In this document: positions 8,416 through 16,832 of the stretch, piece after piece | Numbering within the stretch: position 1 is the first letter of the stretch | Layout of the letters: every line of letters starts with the position of its first letter | Origin: Rhabdobacter roseus | GTDB lineage: Bacteria; Bacteroidota; Bacteroidia; Cytophagales; Spirosomataceae | Direction of reading: 5' to 3' | DNA length: 64,000 bases | Assembly (NCBI RefSeq): GCF_014202275.1 | Contig: NZ_JACHGF010000003.1 | Coordinates: 1-64,000, forward strand | Translations under genes and position numbers: made by a program | The notes under the pieces: model-generated | What the model saw: only the letters and a program-made list of their open reading frames with translations | What the model was told of the DNA's origin: nothing | Database searches by the model: none

Positions 8416-8593
8416 AAACAACGAACGGCTAATAGGCATTTGGTTCAAAGGCGGGTGAAGTGCTTCCTTGAAGATTCTACCTCCCATCAACTTTTGTGGT
8501 ATATTGCCAGATTTTTGCCGCTTAGGCGGGCTGATCCGAAATCCGCCACTGCGACAAGCGCTAAAACGCTAGCTATATTATCCATCCCCCCTC
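8416..8593. other. Cassette-junction sequence, attC-like
   Basis: This spacer before methyltransferase copy C contains GGCGGGTGAAGTGCTTCC near 8451 and a later GCTTAGGCGGGCTGATCC near 8521. The string AGTGCTTCnnnTGAA occurs both here and inside the palindrome at 129-240 (AGTGCTTCTAATGAA), and both contain GGCGGGCTGA. The two spacers therefore seem to be diverged members of one junction family. Confidence 0.35.
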
Positions 8594-9218
8594 ATAACCA
8601 ACAACCCACAAACACCAGAATTTTGGGAATCCAGCTTTAGCGAAAAGCAGGCCATGTGGGGCTTTGAGCCCGCGCGGTCGGCGGTGCTGGTCCGGGATTT
8701 CTTTGCTGAGCGGGGCGTCAGGCAGGTACTGATTCCGGGTATCGGCTACGGACGCAACGCGCAGGTCTTCCGGGATAGCGGCATGGCCGTGACCGGCATC
8801 GAAATATCCCAAACGGCCATCGAGATAGCCCGGAAGCAGTACGGCCCGGCTATGGCGATCTACCACGGCTCGGTGACGGACATGCCCTTTGATCATAATC
8901 GTTACGATGGCATCTTCTGCTACGCCCTCATCCATTTGCTGGACCGCCCCGAGCGTGAGAAGCTGATCCGGGACTGCTACCACCAGCTGACGGAGCAAGG
9001 CTACATGGTTTTTACGGTCCTATCGAAAGCCGCCCCTACCTACGGCCAGGGTACCTACCTCAGCCCGGATCGGTTCGAGATGTTCGGGGGCGTTCAGCTG
9101 TTTTTTTTACGACCGCGCCTCCATCCAGGAAGAGTTTGGCGAGGCCGGACTGTTGGAGGTCACGGAAGTGACGGAAAACTACCCCTTCTTTTTGATCACA
9201 TGCCAAAGGGGTACTTAA
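8594..9218 (+). pseudogene. Frameshifted SAM-dependent methyltransferase, copy C
   Basis: The sequence is nearly identical to copy B at 2838-3461. The position of its start codon reads ATA (8594) instead of ATG, leaving only the internal Met at 8654 as a standard start. Within the codons for QLFFY, the T run has eight bases instead of seven (9111-9118), which shifts the frame so that FYDRAS becomes LRPRLHPG. The original frame continues after the run to a TAA at 9216-9218. A homopolymer length change could be a real mutation, a phase-variable switch or a sequencing error. The ATA start is an independent sign of decay. Confidence 0.8.
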
Positions 9219-9295
9219 GGGAAATTATTGGTAGTTTTGCTCTCAGCCGATAAGCTACCCTACGTGATTCAATGCCATCTAAAAATCATATTCGT

Positions 9296-9508
9296 ATGTC
9301 TTTTCAAGCCTATATCGACAACATCCAAAAGAAAACCGGAAAATCCCCCGAGGATTTCAAAAAAATAGCCGAAGAAAAAGGGTTTCTGCAAAACGGGGCG
9401 CTGGCCGTAAAAGCGACTCAGGTAACGGATTGGCTGAAAGAAGAATTTGAGCTGGGCCATGGCCACGCGATGGCCATTTATGCCACGCTCAAAGGCAAGA
9501 CCGAATAA
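9296..9508 (+). CDS. DUF4287 domain protein
   Basis: This short soluble protein of 70 residues has the pattern MSFQAYIDNIQ, KTGKSPEDFKKIAEEKG and VTDWLKEEFELGHGHAMAIY, which defines DUF4287. The family is found widely in bacteria as a small stand-alone protein or as a tail on START/SRPBCC-type proteins, with no proven function. An upstream in-frame ATG at 9272 would add eight residues, but the conserved part begins at the ATG of 9296. It follows methyltransferase copy C closely and may mark the edge of the island. Confidence 0.8.
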   Translation: MSFQAYIDNIQKKTGKSPEDFKKIAEEKGFLQNGALAVKATQVTDWLKEEFELGHGHAMAIYATLKGKTE

Positions 9509-9838
9509 AAGACGAGCTCGCAAACCTTAGATACCTTGACGGATCAGCAGGTTCAATGCCCAACCGATGTACGCGAAGGGTCCGCCGCTACCCCAATACC
9601 GGACCCGTTGTGCAAATCGTTTGAACGGGAATTTATTTTACATACCGTGTTAGAGAATAAATCTTTGTATCGTAGTTAGTGATATCATCAACTATTTTTT
9701 TTTATCTTCATCCGCCAAAAGCGAAGTGCCGTTCTTTCTATGGCATGTCTGTACCATCCATGAGACGCTTCAAGTAGTAGAACAGCACTCTGAGCGTATT
9801 CTTCTGACAGAGAAAAGTAGCACGGGGAAAACCCGCCT
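9509..9838. other. Intergenic spacer of 330 bases
   Basis: No gene is apparent between the DUF4287 gene and the hydrolase. The sequence changes from the AT-rich character of the island towards the GC-richer backbone. I see no clear promoter or hairpin. Confidence 0.5.
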
Positions 9839-10843
9839 ATGCACATGCGTGAACCCGTTGTCGATATCCCTAAGAAGTGCTATTTCTGTATCGAAAGAAC
9901 AGGGCTTATCTTGCTGCTGGCAATAAACTGCTGCTATGGACAATCCGTAAAAAGTTTTACGAATGCCGGCATTCAGCTTTTTTATGAAGAGCAAGGCACC
10001 GGCCCGGCCTTATACATCTTGACCGGTGGTCCTGGCGCCCCTCCCGAACATCCAGCCTATGAACTAATGGATAGTTTAAAAGCCGTTTTCACCTGTGTGC
10101 TGCTTCATCAACGGGGTGCCGGGAAGTCCCGCCATGTTGCTATTAATGAAAAAACCATCAACATAGCGAGTTATCTGAATGACATTGAATTGTTACGCCG
10201 TACACGAGGTGACCAGCAAATAACGCTTCTGGGAATCTCCTGGGGGGGCCTGCTTGCCATGAATTACGCTGCGCTTTACCCACACGCTGTATCCAACCTG
10301 GCACTGTTAGGTTCTGCTCCACCTTCTTACCAGCTTTGGAACGTACTCTTTGACAATCAGCACGTTCGTCGTTCCGGTGCGGAACTCGATTCCATGCAAG
10401 TACTTCAAAAGATATTTACTCAGAAGACTGATGCGGAATTAGACTCCTTAAAAAAGGCAGATCCGCTGGCCAAAGAAGTGGTAGCTTTCAAGCATTTTAT
10501 GGCAATCCATGCTCGGTCTATGTATTATGATCGGACTAAAGCTGCCAAAAACTTCGAGGAGCTTTTTTATGGCTTCAACTTCCAGCCGATTCCCTACATC
10601 GACAAAGAGGTAATGGAAACCCAATGGGACATTACGGCCGCTTTGAAAAAGTTAAAAACACCGGCTCTCATTTTGTATGGACGGCAAGATGATCAAGGGG
10701 AGTCGACCTTCTTCCTGCAAAAAGAATGTCTTAAGAATAGCGAAATAAGGGTTATTGAAAAATGTGGCCATATCATGTGGGAAGATCAGCCAGCAGAATT
10801 TTATAAAATTCTAATTTCTTATTTAACAAAGAACCCAAAATAG
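9839..10843 (+). CDS. Alpha/beta hydrolase, proline iminopeptidase-like, exported
   Basis: The 334-residue protein has an N-terminal hydrophobic stretch (GLILLLAINCCYGQ, residues 23-36), so it is probably exported. The fold signatures are clear: an oxyanion-hole motif TGGPGAPP near residue 61, HQRGAGKS near residue 90, the nucleophile elbow GISWGG near residue 138, an acid in YGRQDD near residue 283 and the catalytic His in KCGHIMW near residue 306. HGGPG-type oxyanion motifs and the RGxGxS motif are typical of the prolyl-aminopeptidase branch (peptidase family S33). The start at 9839 leaves a long n-region, and a later start is possible. Confidence 0.7.
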   Translation: MHMREPVVDIPKKCYFCIERTGLILLLAINCCYGQSVKSFTNAGIQLFYEEQGTGPALYILTGGPGAPPEHPAYELMDSLKAVFTCVLLHQRGAGKSRHVAINEKTINIASYLNDIELLRRTRGDQQITLLGISWGGLLAMNYAALYPHAVSNLALLGSAPPSYQLWNVLFDNQHVRRSGAELDSMQVLQKIFTQKTDAELDSLKKADPLAKEVVAFKHFMAIHARSMYYDRTKAAKNFEELFYGFNFQPIPYIDKEVMETQWDITAALKKLKTPALILYGRQDDQGESTFFLQKECLKNSEIRVIEKCGHIMWEDQPAEFYKILISYLTKNPK

Positions 10844-10980
10844 AAATCCACCAATATCCATAGCGTTTTGGTTCGGCTTAAAACCTCTTTCTCATGCATG
10901 TCGGTGCCCCCCCATGAGGTTTGGGAAGCTTACCAACAACAGATCAAGCTTCTAAACATTTCCAGAACACGACCCTTTAA

Positions 10981-11580
10981 ATGGATACGGATAGAATCAT
11001 TTCACAACTGGTAGCGCATTTCAGGGAGGTGGTCCCCCTGGATGGTAGCGAGGTGGAGTTGATTACTTCTAAACTCGAACTAAAAAAGATAAAACGAAAA
11101 GAGTACCTGCTCCAGCCCGGTCAGGTATCCTGGCACATGCGGTACATCGCCCAGGGAAGTATGCGCGTATACTACCTCGATGAGAAAAGCCAGGAACATA
11201 CGTTGCAGCTAGGCCTTGAAAACTGGTGGATCAATGACTTGTATAGTTACCTGAGTGGGAAACCTTCCCGGATGTTTATCCAGGCCAACGAGCAAACTAC
11301 CCTGATCCAAATCAGTAAAAATAACCTAGAGACCCTCTACAAAGAAGTACCTGCCCTATCGGATTTTTTCCGCTTGAAAATACAAAGTGCCTACGTGGCC
11401 CTGCAAGAGCGGACCATCGAGCACCTGAGCGTTGATGCCTACTCCCGGTACAGGGCTTTGATTTCTGACCACCGAACCATGGAGCAACGCTTCCCCCAAT
11501 ACGTCCTTGCTTCCTACCTGGGTATAACCCCGGAATTCTTAAGTTTCCTGCGAAAAAAGCACGTTACAGACATTTCTTAA
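10981..11580 (+). CDS. Crp/Fnr family transcriptional regulator
   Basis: The 199-residue protein has a cyclic-nucleotide-binding-like domain (residues 10-125) and a C-terminal winged helix with YVLASYLGITPEFLSFLRKK as recognition region. The second helix has lost the usual Ser-Arg-Ile-Arg pattern (SFLRKK here), which may alter DNA contacts. It lies 65 bases before a predicted barrel protein and a DoxX protein on the same strand, which it may control. It belongs to the same family as the regulator at 4897 but the two are not close copies. The signal it senses is unknown. Confidence 0.8.
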   Translation: MDTDRIISQLVAHFREVVPLDGSEVELITSKLELKKIKRKEYLLQPGQVSWHMRYIAQGSMRVYYLDEKSQEHTLQLGLENWWINDLYSYLSGKPSRMFIQANEQTTLIQISKNNLETLYKEVPALSDFFRLKIQSAYVALQERTIEHLSVDAYSRYRALISDHRTMEQRFPQYVLASYLGITPEFLSFLRKKHVTDIS

Positions 11581-11645
11581 GGTACCTTAATTTTTAGCTT
11601 TTCGGCCCTGCCTAGGTTTGCGCTGTCATTTAGATAAGCAATAAA

Positions 11646-12266
11646 ATGAAGGCCAGGTACATGACGCTTGCACTTTTTTGGGGTGTCACTTTCAAACTTA
11701 CCGCCCAACCAGTAACCTACGTACCCGACCTGAACCTCGGGCACCGCTCCTTTACGTATTTGCATACCATTAGCTACTCATTCAACGATAAAATCAGGAT
11801 CAATAACCTTACCCTCCTGGACACGGAGTACCAGGAAGATAAAAACAACATCTTTTTCATCCGAAACACCGTATCCTTTTCTATTTCCCAAAAGATTGCT
11901 CTAAACGCCGCCGTGGGAATCAAAAACCCGGGCTCTTTTCTGACTGCCTCGGCCCAATACCGGGTCGTCAAACCTACCTACTGGTTTGCTTACTCCCTGG
12001 GTACTACCTACCAGCGAGGCTTCACGCTGGAGCAAGCGGTATCCTTTGATTATTCGCCGTACCTGACGCAAACCCTTCAGCTGTATTTCAATCTATTGGC
12101 CATTGCCAATGTCCATAGGCAGGGCTATCAACGCGGGCTGCAGTTTGTCCGGTTGGGCTTGAAACAGCAAAAAGCCAGCTATGGCTTTGCCCTTAACCTG
12201 GATCAATTTAACAACAATACAAAAACCTTACAAAACGCCGGACTTTTTATCAAGTATCACTTTTAA
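11646..12266 (+). CDS. Predicted outer-membrane beta-barrel protein
   Basis: The protein of 206 residues begins with a signal peptide (LALFWGVTFKLTAQ). It continues as short amphipathic strands with aromatic girdles (SYSFNDKIRINNLTLLD, SAQYRVVKPTYWFAYSLGTTY, LQFVRLGLKQQKASYGFALN) and ends in FIKYHF. An aromatic final residue is the usual barrel-assembly signal. About eight to ten strands would fit. I do not recognise a named family. It lies 13 bases before the DoxX gene, which suggests co-transcription, with the Crp/Fnr gene just upstream. Confidence 0.6.
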   Translation: MKARYMTLALFWGVTFKLTAQPVTYVPDLNLGHRSFTYLHTISYSFNDKIRINNLTLLDTEYQEDKNNIFFIRNTVSFSISQKIALNAAVGIKNPGSFLTASAQYRVVKPTYWFAYSLGTTYQRGFTLEQAVSFDYSPYLTQTLQLYFNLLAIANVHRQGYQRGLQFVRLGLKQQKASYGFALNLDQFNNNTKTLQNAGLFIKYHF

Positions 12267-12279
12267 CCATTGAATAGCC

Positions 12280-12681
12280 ATGAAAAAAAGCATTGACTCA
12301 GGCATGTTTATCAGCCGAATCGCCGTTGGATTTCCCATGTTGTTTTACGGAATTAGTAAAGTACAAACCGGAGTTGGTTTCATCGAAAGCCTTCTCGTGG
12401 AAAAAGGGCTGCCCGCCTTCCTGGCGTACGGCGTTTATGCAGGAGAGGTAGTGGCTCCGATCCTGATCATCGTAGGCTTCCGGACGCGTTTAGCCGGATT
12501 GGTTTTTGCCATCAATTGTCTTACGGCGATTGTTCTGGCCCAAAGTACCTCTATTTTTAAGCTCAATGACTCCGGGGGCTGGGCGTTGGAGCTGCTAGCG
12601 ATATACCTGTTGATGGGAATCAGCCTTCTATGTACGGGAGCGGGAAAAATAGCTATTTCGAGCCAGCATCCGTGGGATTAG
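12280..12681 (+). CDS. DoxX family membrane protein
   Basis: This 133-residue protein has four hydrophobic segments and the DoxX layout: FISRIAVGFPMLFYGISKV at the start, FIESLLVEKGLPAFLAYGVYAGEVVAPILIIVGFRTRLAG in the middle and GWALELLAIYLLMGISLLCTGAG at the end. DoxX proteins are inner-membrane proteins linked in various bacteria to redox and thiol-stress responses. The gene starts 13 bases after the predicted barrel gene and probably shares its transcript and the Crp/Fnr regulator at 10981. Confidence 0.8.
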   Translation: MKKSIDSGMFISRIAVGFPMLFYGISKVQTGVGFIESLLVEKGLPAFLAYGVYAGEVVAPILIIVGFRTRLAGLVFAINCLTAIVLAQSTSIFKLNDSGGWALELLAIYLLMGISLLCTGAGKIAISSQHPWD

Positions 12682-12939
12682 CCCATCGCGCAGGGGATGA
12701 GCCAGCTGAGTGACCTACGCTTAGCCACGATCTACGTTGCTAAAAAACCTGGGAATTGTAAGCCATTTTGCATACGGTTTTTGTAGTCAGCAACAAAACG
12801 CTACTTTTATCCCATGAGTGAGCATACTTGGCTTTTTTCAAGTTTATGTACCTCCTTTATCCTTAACGTGTGGTCAAACCGGTGCTTATTAAGCACGGGT
12901 AAAGACGCACCGATCAATAACAAATAATTAAGCTATAAA

Positions 12940-13338
12940 ATGGTACAAAAAACATCAAATGCATTCGTAGCCGCCTCCTGGATTGCCTTAGGGGTAGGCA
13001 TGGTGGGTTATTTAGTAGGGCTTTGGAGATCGGAAATGGTATTAAACGAAAAAGGGTATTACTTTACGGTTCTCATGTTTGGCCTTTTTTCCGTTGTATC
13101 TCTTCAAAAAAGTGTTCGGGACCGACTGGAAGGGGTACCGGTTACGGATATGTACTACGGAATTTGTTGGTTTGCTACCCTATTATCCATTCTTTTACTA
13201 ACCGTGGGGCTTTGGAACGCCACCTTATTACCCAGCGAAAAAGGGTTCTATGCTTTTGCCTTTTTACTAGGCCTTTTTGGGGCTATCTCCGTGCAAAAAA
13301 ACACCAGGGACAACATGCCTACCAACAAGGCTGAGTAG
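12940..13338 (+). CDS. YiaA/YiaB-type two-helix inner membrane protein
   Basis: The 132-residue protein is an internal duplication of a two-helix unit. Residues 8-58 ([45 protein letters not shown]) are repeated in style at residues 75-125 ([44 protein letters not shown]). Each ends in a similar Gln-Lys-x-x-Arg-Asp motif. This matches the YiaAB family of inner-membrane proteins with no settled function. The gene stands alone, with an AT-rich upstream region of about 250 bases in which I see no certain promoter. Confidence 0.75.
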   Translation: MVQKTSNAFVAASWIALGVGMVGYLVGLWRSEMVLNEKGYYFTVLMFGLFSVVSLQKSVRDRLEGVPVTDMYYGICWFATLLSILLLTVGLWNATLLPSEKGFYAFAFLLGLFGAISVQKNTRDNMPTNKAE

Positions 13339-13549
13339 AAAAATCAACCAGAATCCTAGCGGCCGCTTTTAGGGTACCTCCGTCAGCGATTGGAGGATTT
13401 AATCAAGTTGGGGCAATCTCTGGTAGCGAACCTCTTACAGCGTCTATGGACAAGGTACCTTGAGGCCATAGGAACTGAATGGCTGGCGAAAATACTATCA
13501 GAAAATGCAAGTTCCGGGGACAAATTTTGAAACTATCAACAAAATTTCC

Positions 13550-14089
13550 ATGTCCAAATTACTAGCCCTCAGACAACAACTAAATATAACCCAAGAGGAG
13601 TTGTGCGAAAAATCGGGGGTTTCGGTACGGACCATTCAACGCATCGAAGCAGGCACTGCCCCCAAAGGGTATACGCTGAAGGCGTTGGCCAAAGGACTGG
13701 GCGTAAGCGAAGCCGACTTGCTCGACGAGAAAGAGAAAAGTGTACGGGATGAGAGTACCTGGTTGAAAGTAATCAATCTGTCTCCCCTCCCCTTTATTGT
13801 TATTCCGCCCCTCAATATCGCGGCTCCGCTCCTGCTGATGTTTTGGAAGAATCAGTTCACACCCACTACCCGGCAGATCGTCACGATTCAAATCCTGTGG
13901 ACGCTCGTTGCCCTCTTACTTTTGCTGCTCATCATGATGTTGAACGACTGGTTTGCCATACAAAGCAAATTCACTTTATTAGTACCTATAGTCTGGGTAC
14001 TTTTAAACGGCTTCGTCGTTCTTCGGAATGCCGCCGAAATCGCGAAGAACAACACTTTACGCATCTCCCTAAAATTTAGCCTATTGTAA
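13550..14089 (+). CDS. XRE-type helix-turn-helix regulator with membrane segments
   Basis: I start at the ATG of 13550, as the conserved part begins MSKLLALRQQLNITQEEL. Residues 1-60 form a XRE/Cro-type helix-turn-helix (TQEELCEKSGVSVRTIQRIEAG). The C-terminal half has three hydrophobic segments (residues 90-165), so the DNA-binding domain would be tethered to the inner membrane. This domain pair is frequent in Bacteroidota. It lies between the YiaA-like gene and a retropepsin-like gene on the same strand, but spacing does not suggest an operon. Confidence 0.8.
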   Translation: MSKLLALRQQLNITQEELCEKSGVSVRTIQRIEAGTAPKGYTLKALAKGLGVSEADLLDEKEKSVRDESTWLKVINLSPLPFIVIPPLNIAAPLLLMFWKNQFTPTTRQIVTIQILWTLVALLLLLLIMMLNDWFAIQSKFTLLVPIVWVLLNGFVVLRNAAEIAKNNTLRISLKFSLL

Positions 14090-14219
14090 TTTTTGGCGGG
14101 TCATTGGCGGGTCGGTGACGGTACTTTGGCGGCTACCTGGCACTTTCCGCTACCGGAATGTACCCTTCCTTTGGGGTAACTAGCAGGAGCCAGTAAATAC
14201 CTGCTTATCGCTTTCTAAA

Positions 14220-15440
14220 ATGAGCCCCATGTGTAAGACAAAAACCCCTTTACTTCCGACGTATACCCTTTTACGGGTAATCCTTCTTATGCTATTTGGC
14301 CTAAGCTCGCCCCTTTTCGCCCAAAAGAAACTTCCCGTCATTAAAGCGACCCAGGAAAATGCTTTCATCCTGGATGGAGACCAGGTCAAAGTAAACTGGA
14401 CGCTCGAGCCCGGTCTGAAACCGGACATCTACTACGTAAATATTCCATTAAAAGGTAGTAAGGTAACGCTCCAGACGGATCAGGACAAAATCAGCTTTAA
14501 AACGAAGTACGGCCAAATCTACGATTTGATCGTGCTGCTCCGTGAAACCGACAGCTGCCTCGTTCGGATTGTAGCCAGGGAAGCGCCGACGCCCGTATCC
14601 ATGCAGCTGAATAAAACCTACCCTCAAAGCATTCCCTTTACTTTAATTGGTTCGAGAATATACTTTCAAGGGTACCTTAATGGCCAAAAAAATGTAACTA
14701 TACAATTTGATCTCGGTGCGGGGGCATCCTGCGTTAATAGATCAGCTTCCGAAAAATTGGCGTTAACCTTTGACGGAAAGGCCATGGTCGATAATACCCA
14801 GGGCGTAAACGAGGCCAGGGTTAGCTCGGGCAATACATTAACGCTGGGCGATTTCAGCTGGAGCGGGGTACCACTCATTGAAGTAGGAAACATGAAACCC
14901 CACGAGGATTTGATTATTGGCAATGGGCTTTTTCGCAACAAAATCATTGAAATTGATTATGATAAAAAGCTCCTGACCGTGCACGATCAATTGCCTGCCT
15001 ACGCGAAAGAGTATAAAAAGCAAGCCGTATTTTATGAACAAGACCGACCCAAGTTCAAGGCTGATTTTGTTCAAAATGGAAAGAAATACGCTTTCTGGTT
15101 TCTGTTCGACACCGGCCGTGACGGAACCATGCTCCTTGGCGAAGACTTCACGAGCCAGGGTAGTAACTGGGCTAACCTGAAAGAATTGCAAATCCTAAAC
15201 GGAAGAAAAATCATTCGGCTGGATGCCACCATTGCCGGAGTGGAATTCAAAGACATCGTTACCAATGCCGCCGATCCCTCCAATCCTCAGGGACGGACTA
15301 CCCTGTTCGGAAATCAGGTATTAAACCACTTTAATGTCATCCTGGATAATCGAAACGGCCTGCTCTACTTAAAACCAAACAGCCGAAAAGACGAACCCTA
15401 TTCCGATTACGAAAGCTACCTGAAACAAATGGCGAAATAA
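14220..15440 (+). CDS. Retropepsin-like aspartic protease family protein, exported
   Basis: The 406-residue protein has a signal peptide (VILLMLFGLSSPLFAQ, to about residue 35). A non-protease region follows (residues 40-135), then two retropepsin-type half-domains. The first has IQFDLGAGASCVNRS near residue 165: the usual DTG is DLG here. The second has FLFDTGRDGTMLLGEDF near residue 300 with a normal DTG. Loss of the canonical Thr in the first half may weaken activity. The C-terminal part contains NHFNVILDNRNGLLYLKPN, a common end of this family. It is followed by a strong hairpin at 15444. Confidence 0.7.
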   Translation: MSPMCKTKTPLLPTYTLLRVILLMLFGLSSPLFAQKKLPVIKATQENAFILDGDQVKVNWTLEPGLKPDIYYVNIPLKGSKVTLQTDQDKISFKTKYGQIYDLIVLLRETDSCLVRIVAREAPTPVSMQLNKTYPQSIPFTLIGSRIYFQGYLNGQKNVTIQFDLGAGASCVNRSASEKLALTFDGKAMVDNTQGVNEARVSSGNTLTLGDFSWSGVPLIEVGNMKPHEDLIIGNGLFRNKIIEIDYDKKLLTVHDQLPAYAKEYKKQAVFYEQDRPKFKADFVQNGKKYAFWFLFDTGRDGTMLLGEDFTSQGSNWANLKELQILNGRKIIRLDATIAGVEFKDIVTNAADPSNPQGRTTLFGNQVLNHFNVILDNRNGLLYLKPNSRKDEPYSDYESYLKQMAK

Positions 15441-15443
15441 TAG

Positions 15444-15492
15444 AGGTACTTTACATTCCCAATTGATGAGCGATTAGGAATGTAAAGTACCT
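15444..15492 (+). terminator. Hairpin with 16-bp perfect arms carrying RGTACY sites
   Basis: The left arm AGGTACTTTACATTCC (15444-15459) pairs perfectly with GGAATGTAAAGTACCT (15477-15492) across a 17-base loop. It begins four bases after the stop codon of the retropepsin-like gene. There is no long T run, so termination is inferred from position and stem strength. Each arm contains one RGTACY motif, making this an inverted pair of that motif. Confidence 0.7.
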
Positions 15493-16100
15493 TGTAGGGT
15501 TTTCCTGCTTTTACTTCGAGGAGTTTACTTTACGATTCAAAAGCGTGTACAAACTAATTTACGGATCACTAACGCGCCTTCGTGGCCGCGTAGCGATCGA
15601 ATGTATGTAGAAGAGAACTTAGGTAGTGAATCCGCGTGCCGTTGGGTACCTGAGCCTCACCGCTCGTTGCGTACTTAACGGCACTGATTCGGCTCATGAG
15701 TATGGATGGGTGAATTCTTCATAACGCTTTCCCGCCGCATGAGTGTACAAGCATAAATATCACCTCTCTAAGAAAAATAGTTACAGGCTTACTCACTGAT
15801 CAACACAGGGCTTTCGTACAAAAATGCCGAAGGCATGATAGGATTATAGCTTTACGAAGGGGTAGTTTTCTTTTTTCGCGTTGCGCCACAAACAGCCTAT
15901 ATACGGCGTATAGGTACGAAGAACGTTCAGGGTACTTGTTACCCCAAAATACCATTACCGGTTACATAAGTATACTTTAGTAGCCCTGTTAAAGTACTTA
16001 GGCTGGGGAAATTGCTTTTTTGTCCGTAGATTGTGAACGCTTTGGGGACGGGCGGTACTTGGTCCGTCCCGAAGGGCATAAAGCCTAAACCACACGTTAT
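15493..16100. other. Long spacer before the outer-membrane operon
   Basis: I see no gene in about 600 bases. Small items are a hairpin ATGCCGAAGGCAT near 15824, several RGTACY sites (for example near 15647, 15933 and 15992) and scattered short palindromes. The promoter of the operon beginning at 16101 should lie here but is not obvious. Confidence 0.45.
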
Positions 16101-16832
16101 ATGCGCATGCATTACCTTTGCGTTATTGCCTGGCTCTGGACGTCGTCCTGGGTACAGGGTCAGGTTGTTGTTCGTTCCTCACAGGACAGCACCGCGCCTG
16201 GCTATCAGGAGGCACTTTCGCTTTACCGGAAAGCGACCGCCGAATCGCAACACCTCTACAACGGCAGCCGGTACTTCTTTTACGACAAGCGGGCCAAAAC
16301 GCACCCTTTCTTCGAAACCGAAAACTGGGAAGAAGGTACCGTGCATTACGATGGCCTGCTGCACGAGTCGATCCCGATGGTATATGACATTCTGAAAGAT
16401 CAGGTGGTGATCAAGCACATCCGAGGCTACGGCAACGTGCAGCTCAACCGCGACCGGGTCAAGTACTTCCGAATGCTCGATCACACCTTTGTGTGGCTGC
16501 AGGCCGAGCAAAACGTAGGAATTCGAACGGGCTTTCACGACTTGCTGTACGATGGCGAAACCAAGGTATGGGCACGCCGAATCAAAGACCGGCAGGAACG
16601 GATCGACAACATGGTGGTAGTGGTGGAGTTTAACGCCAAAAATACCTACTACCTGCAACAGGGGGGTACTTTCCGGGTTATTCACAGCAAAAAAGCCTTC
16701 CTTAACCTGCTGGCGGACCAAAAGAAACCGCTAAAAAGGTACCTTCGCCAGCAAAAGATCAATTACCGCCAGGACCGTGAAAATGCCCTGGTGAAAATGA
16801 CCGCTTACTACGACCAACTTGTCCGCCCATGA
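16101..16832 (+). CDS. Exported protein of unknown function, first gene of the TonB-receptor operon
   Basis: The 243-residue protein has a signal peptide (MHYLCVIAWLWTSSWVQGQ) and no further membrane segment. The mature part contains HLYNGSRYFFYD, HYDGLLHESIPMVYDI and a C-terminal LKRYLRQQKINYRQDRENALVKMTAYYDQL. I do not recognise a named family. Its stop overlaps the start of the TonB receptor gene by four bases (ATGA at 16829-16832), so the two are translationally coupled. It may be a periplasmic or surface partner of the receptor. Confidence 0.65.
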   Translation: MRMHYLCVIAWLWTSSWVQGQVVVRSSQDSTAPGYQEALSLYRKATAESQHLYNGSRYFFYDKRAKTHPFFETENWEEGTVHYDGLLHESIPMVYDILKDQVVIKHIRGYGNVQLNRDRVKYFRMLDHTFVWLQAEQNVGIRTGFHDLLYDGETKVWARRIKDRQERIDNMVVVVEFNAKNTYYLQQGGTFRVIHSKKAFLNLLADQKKPLKRYLRQQKINYRQDRENALVKMTAYYDQLVRP

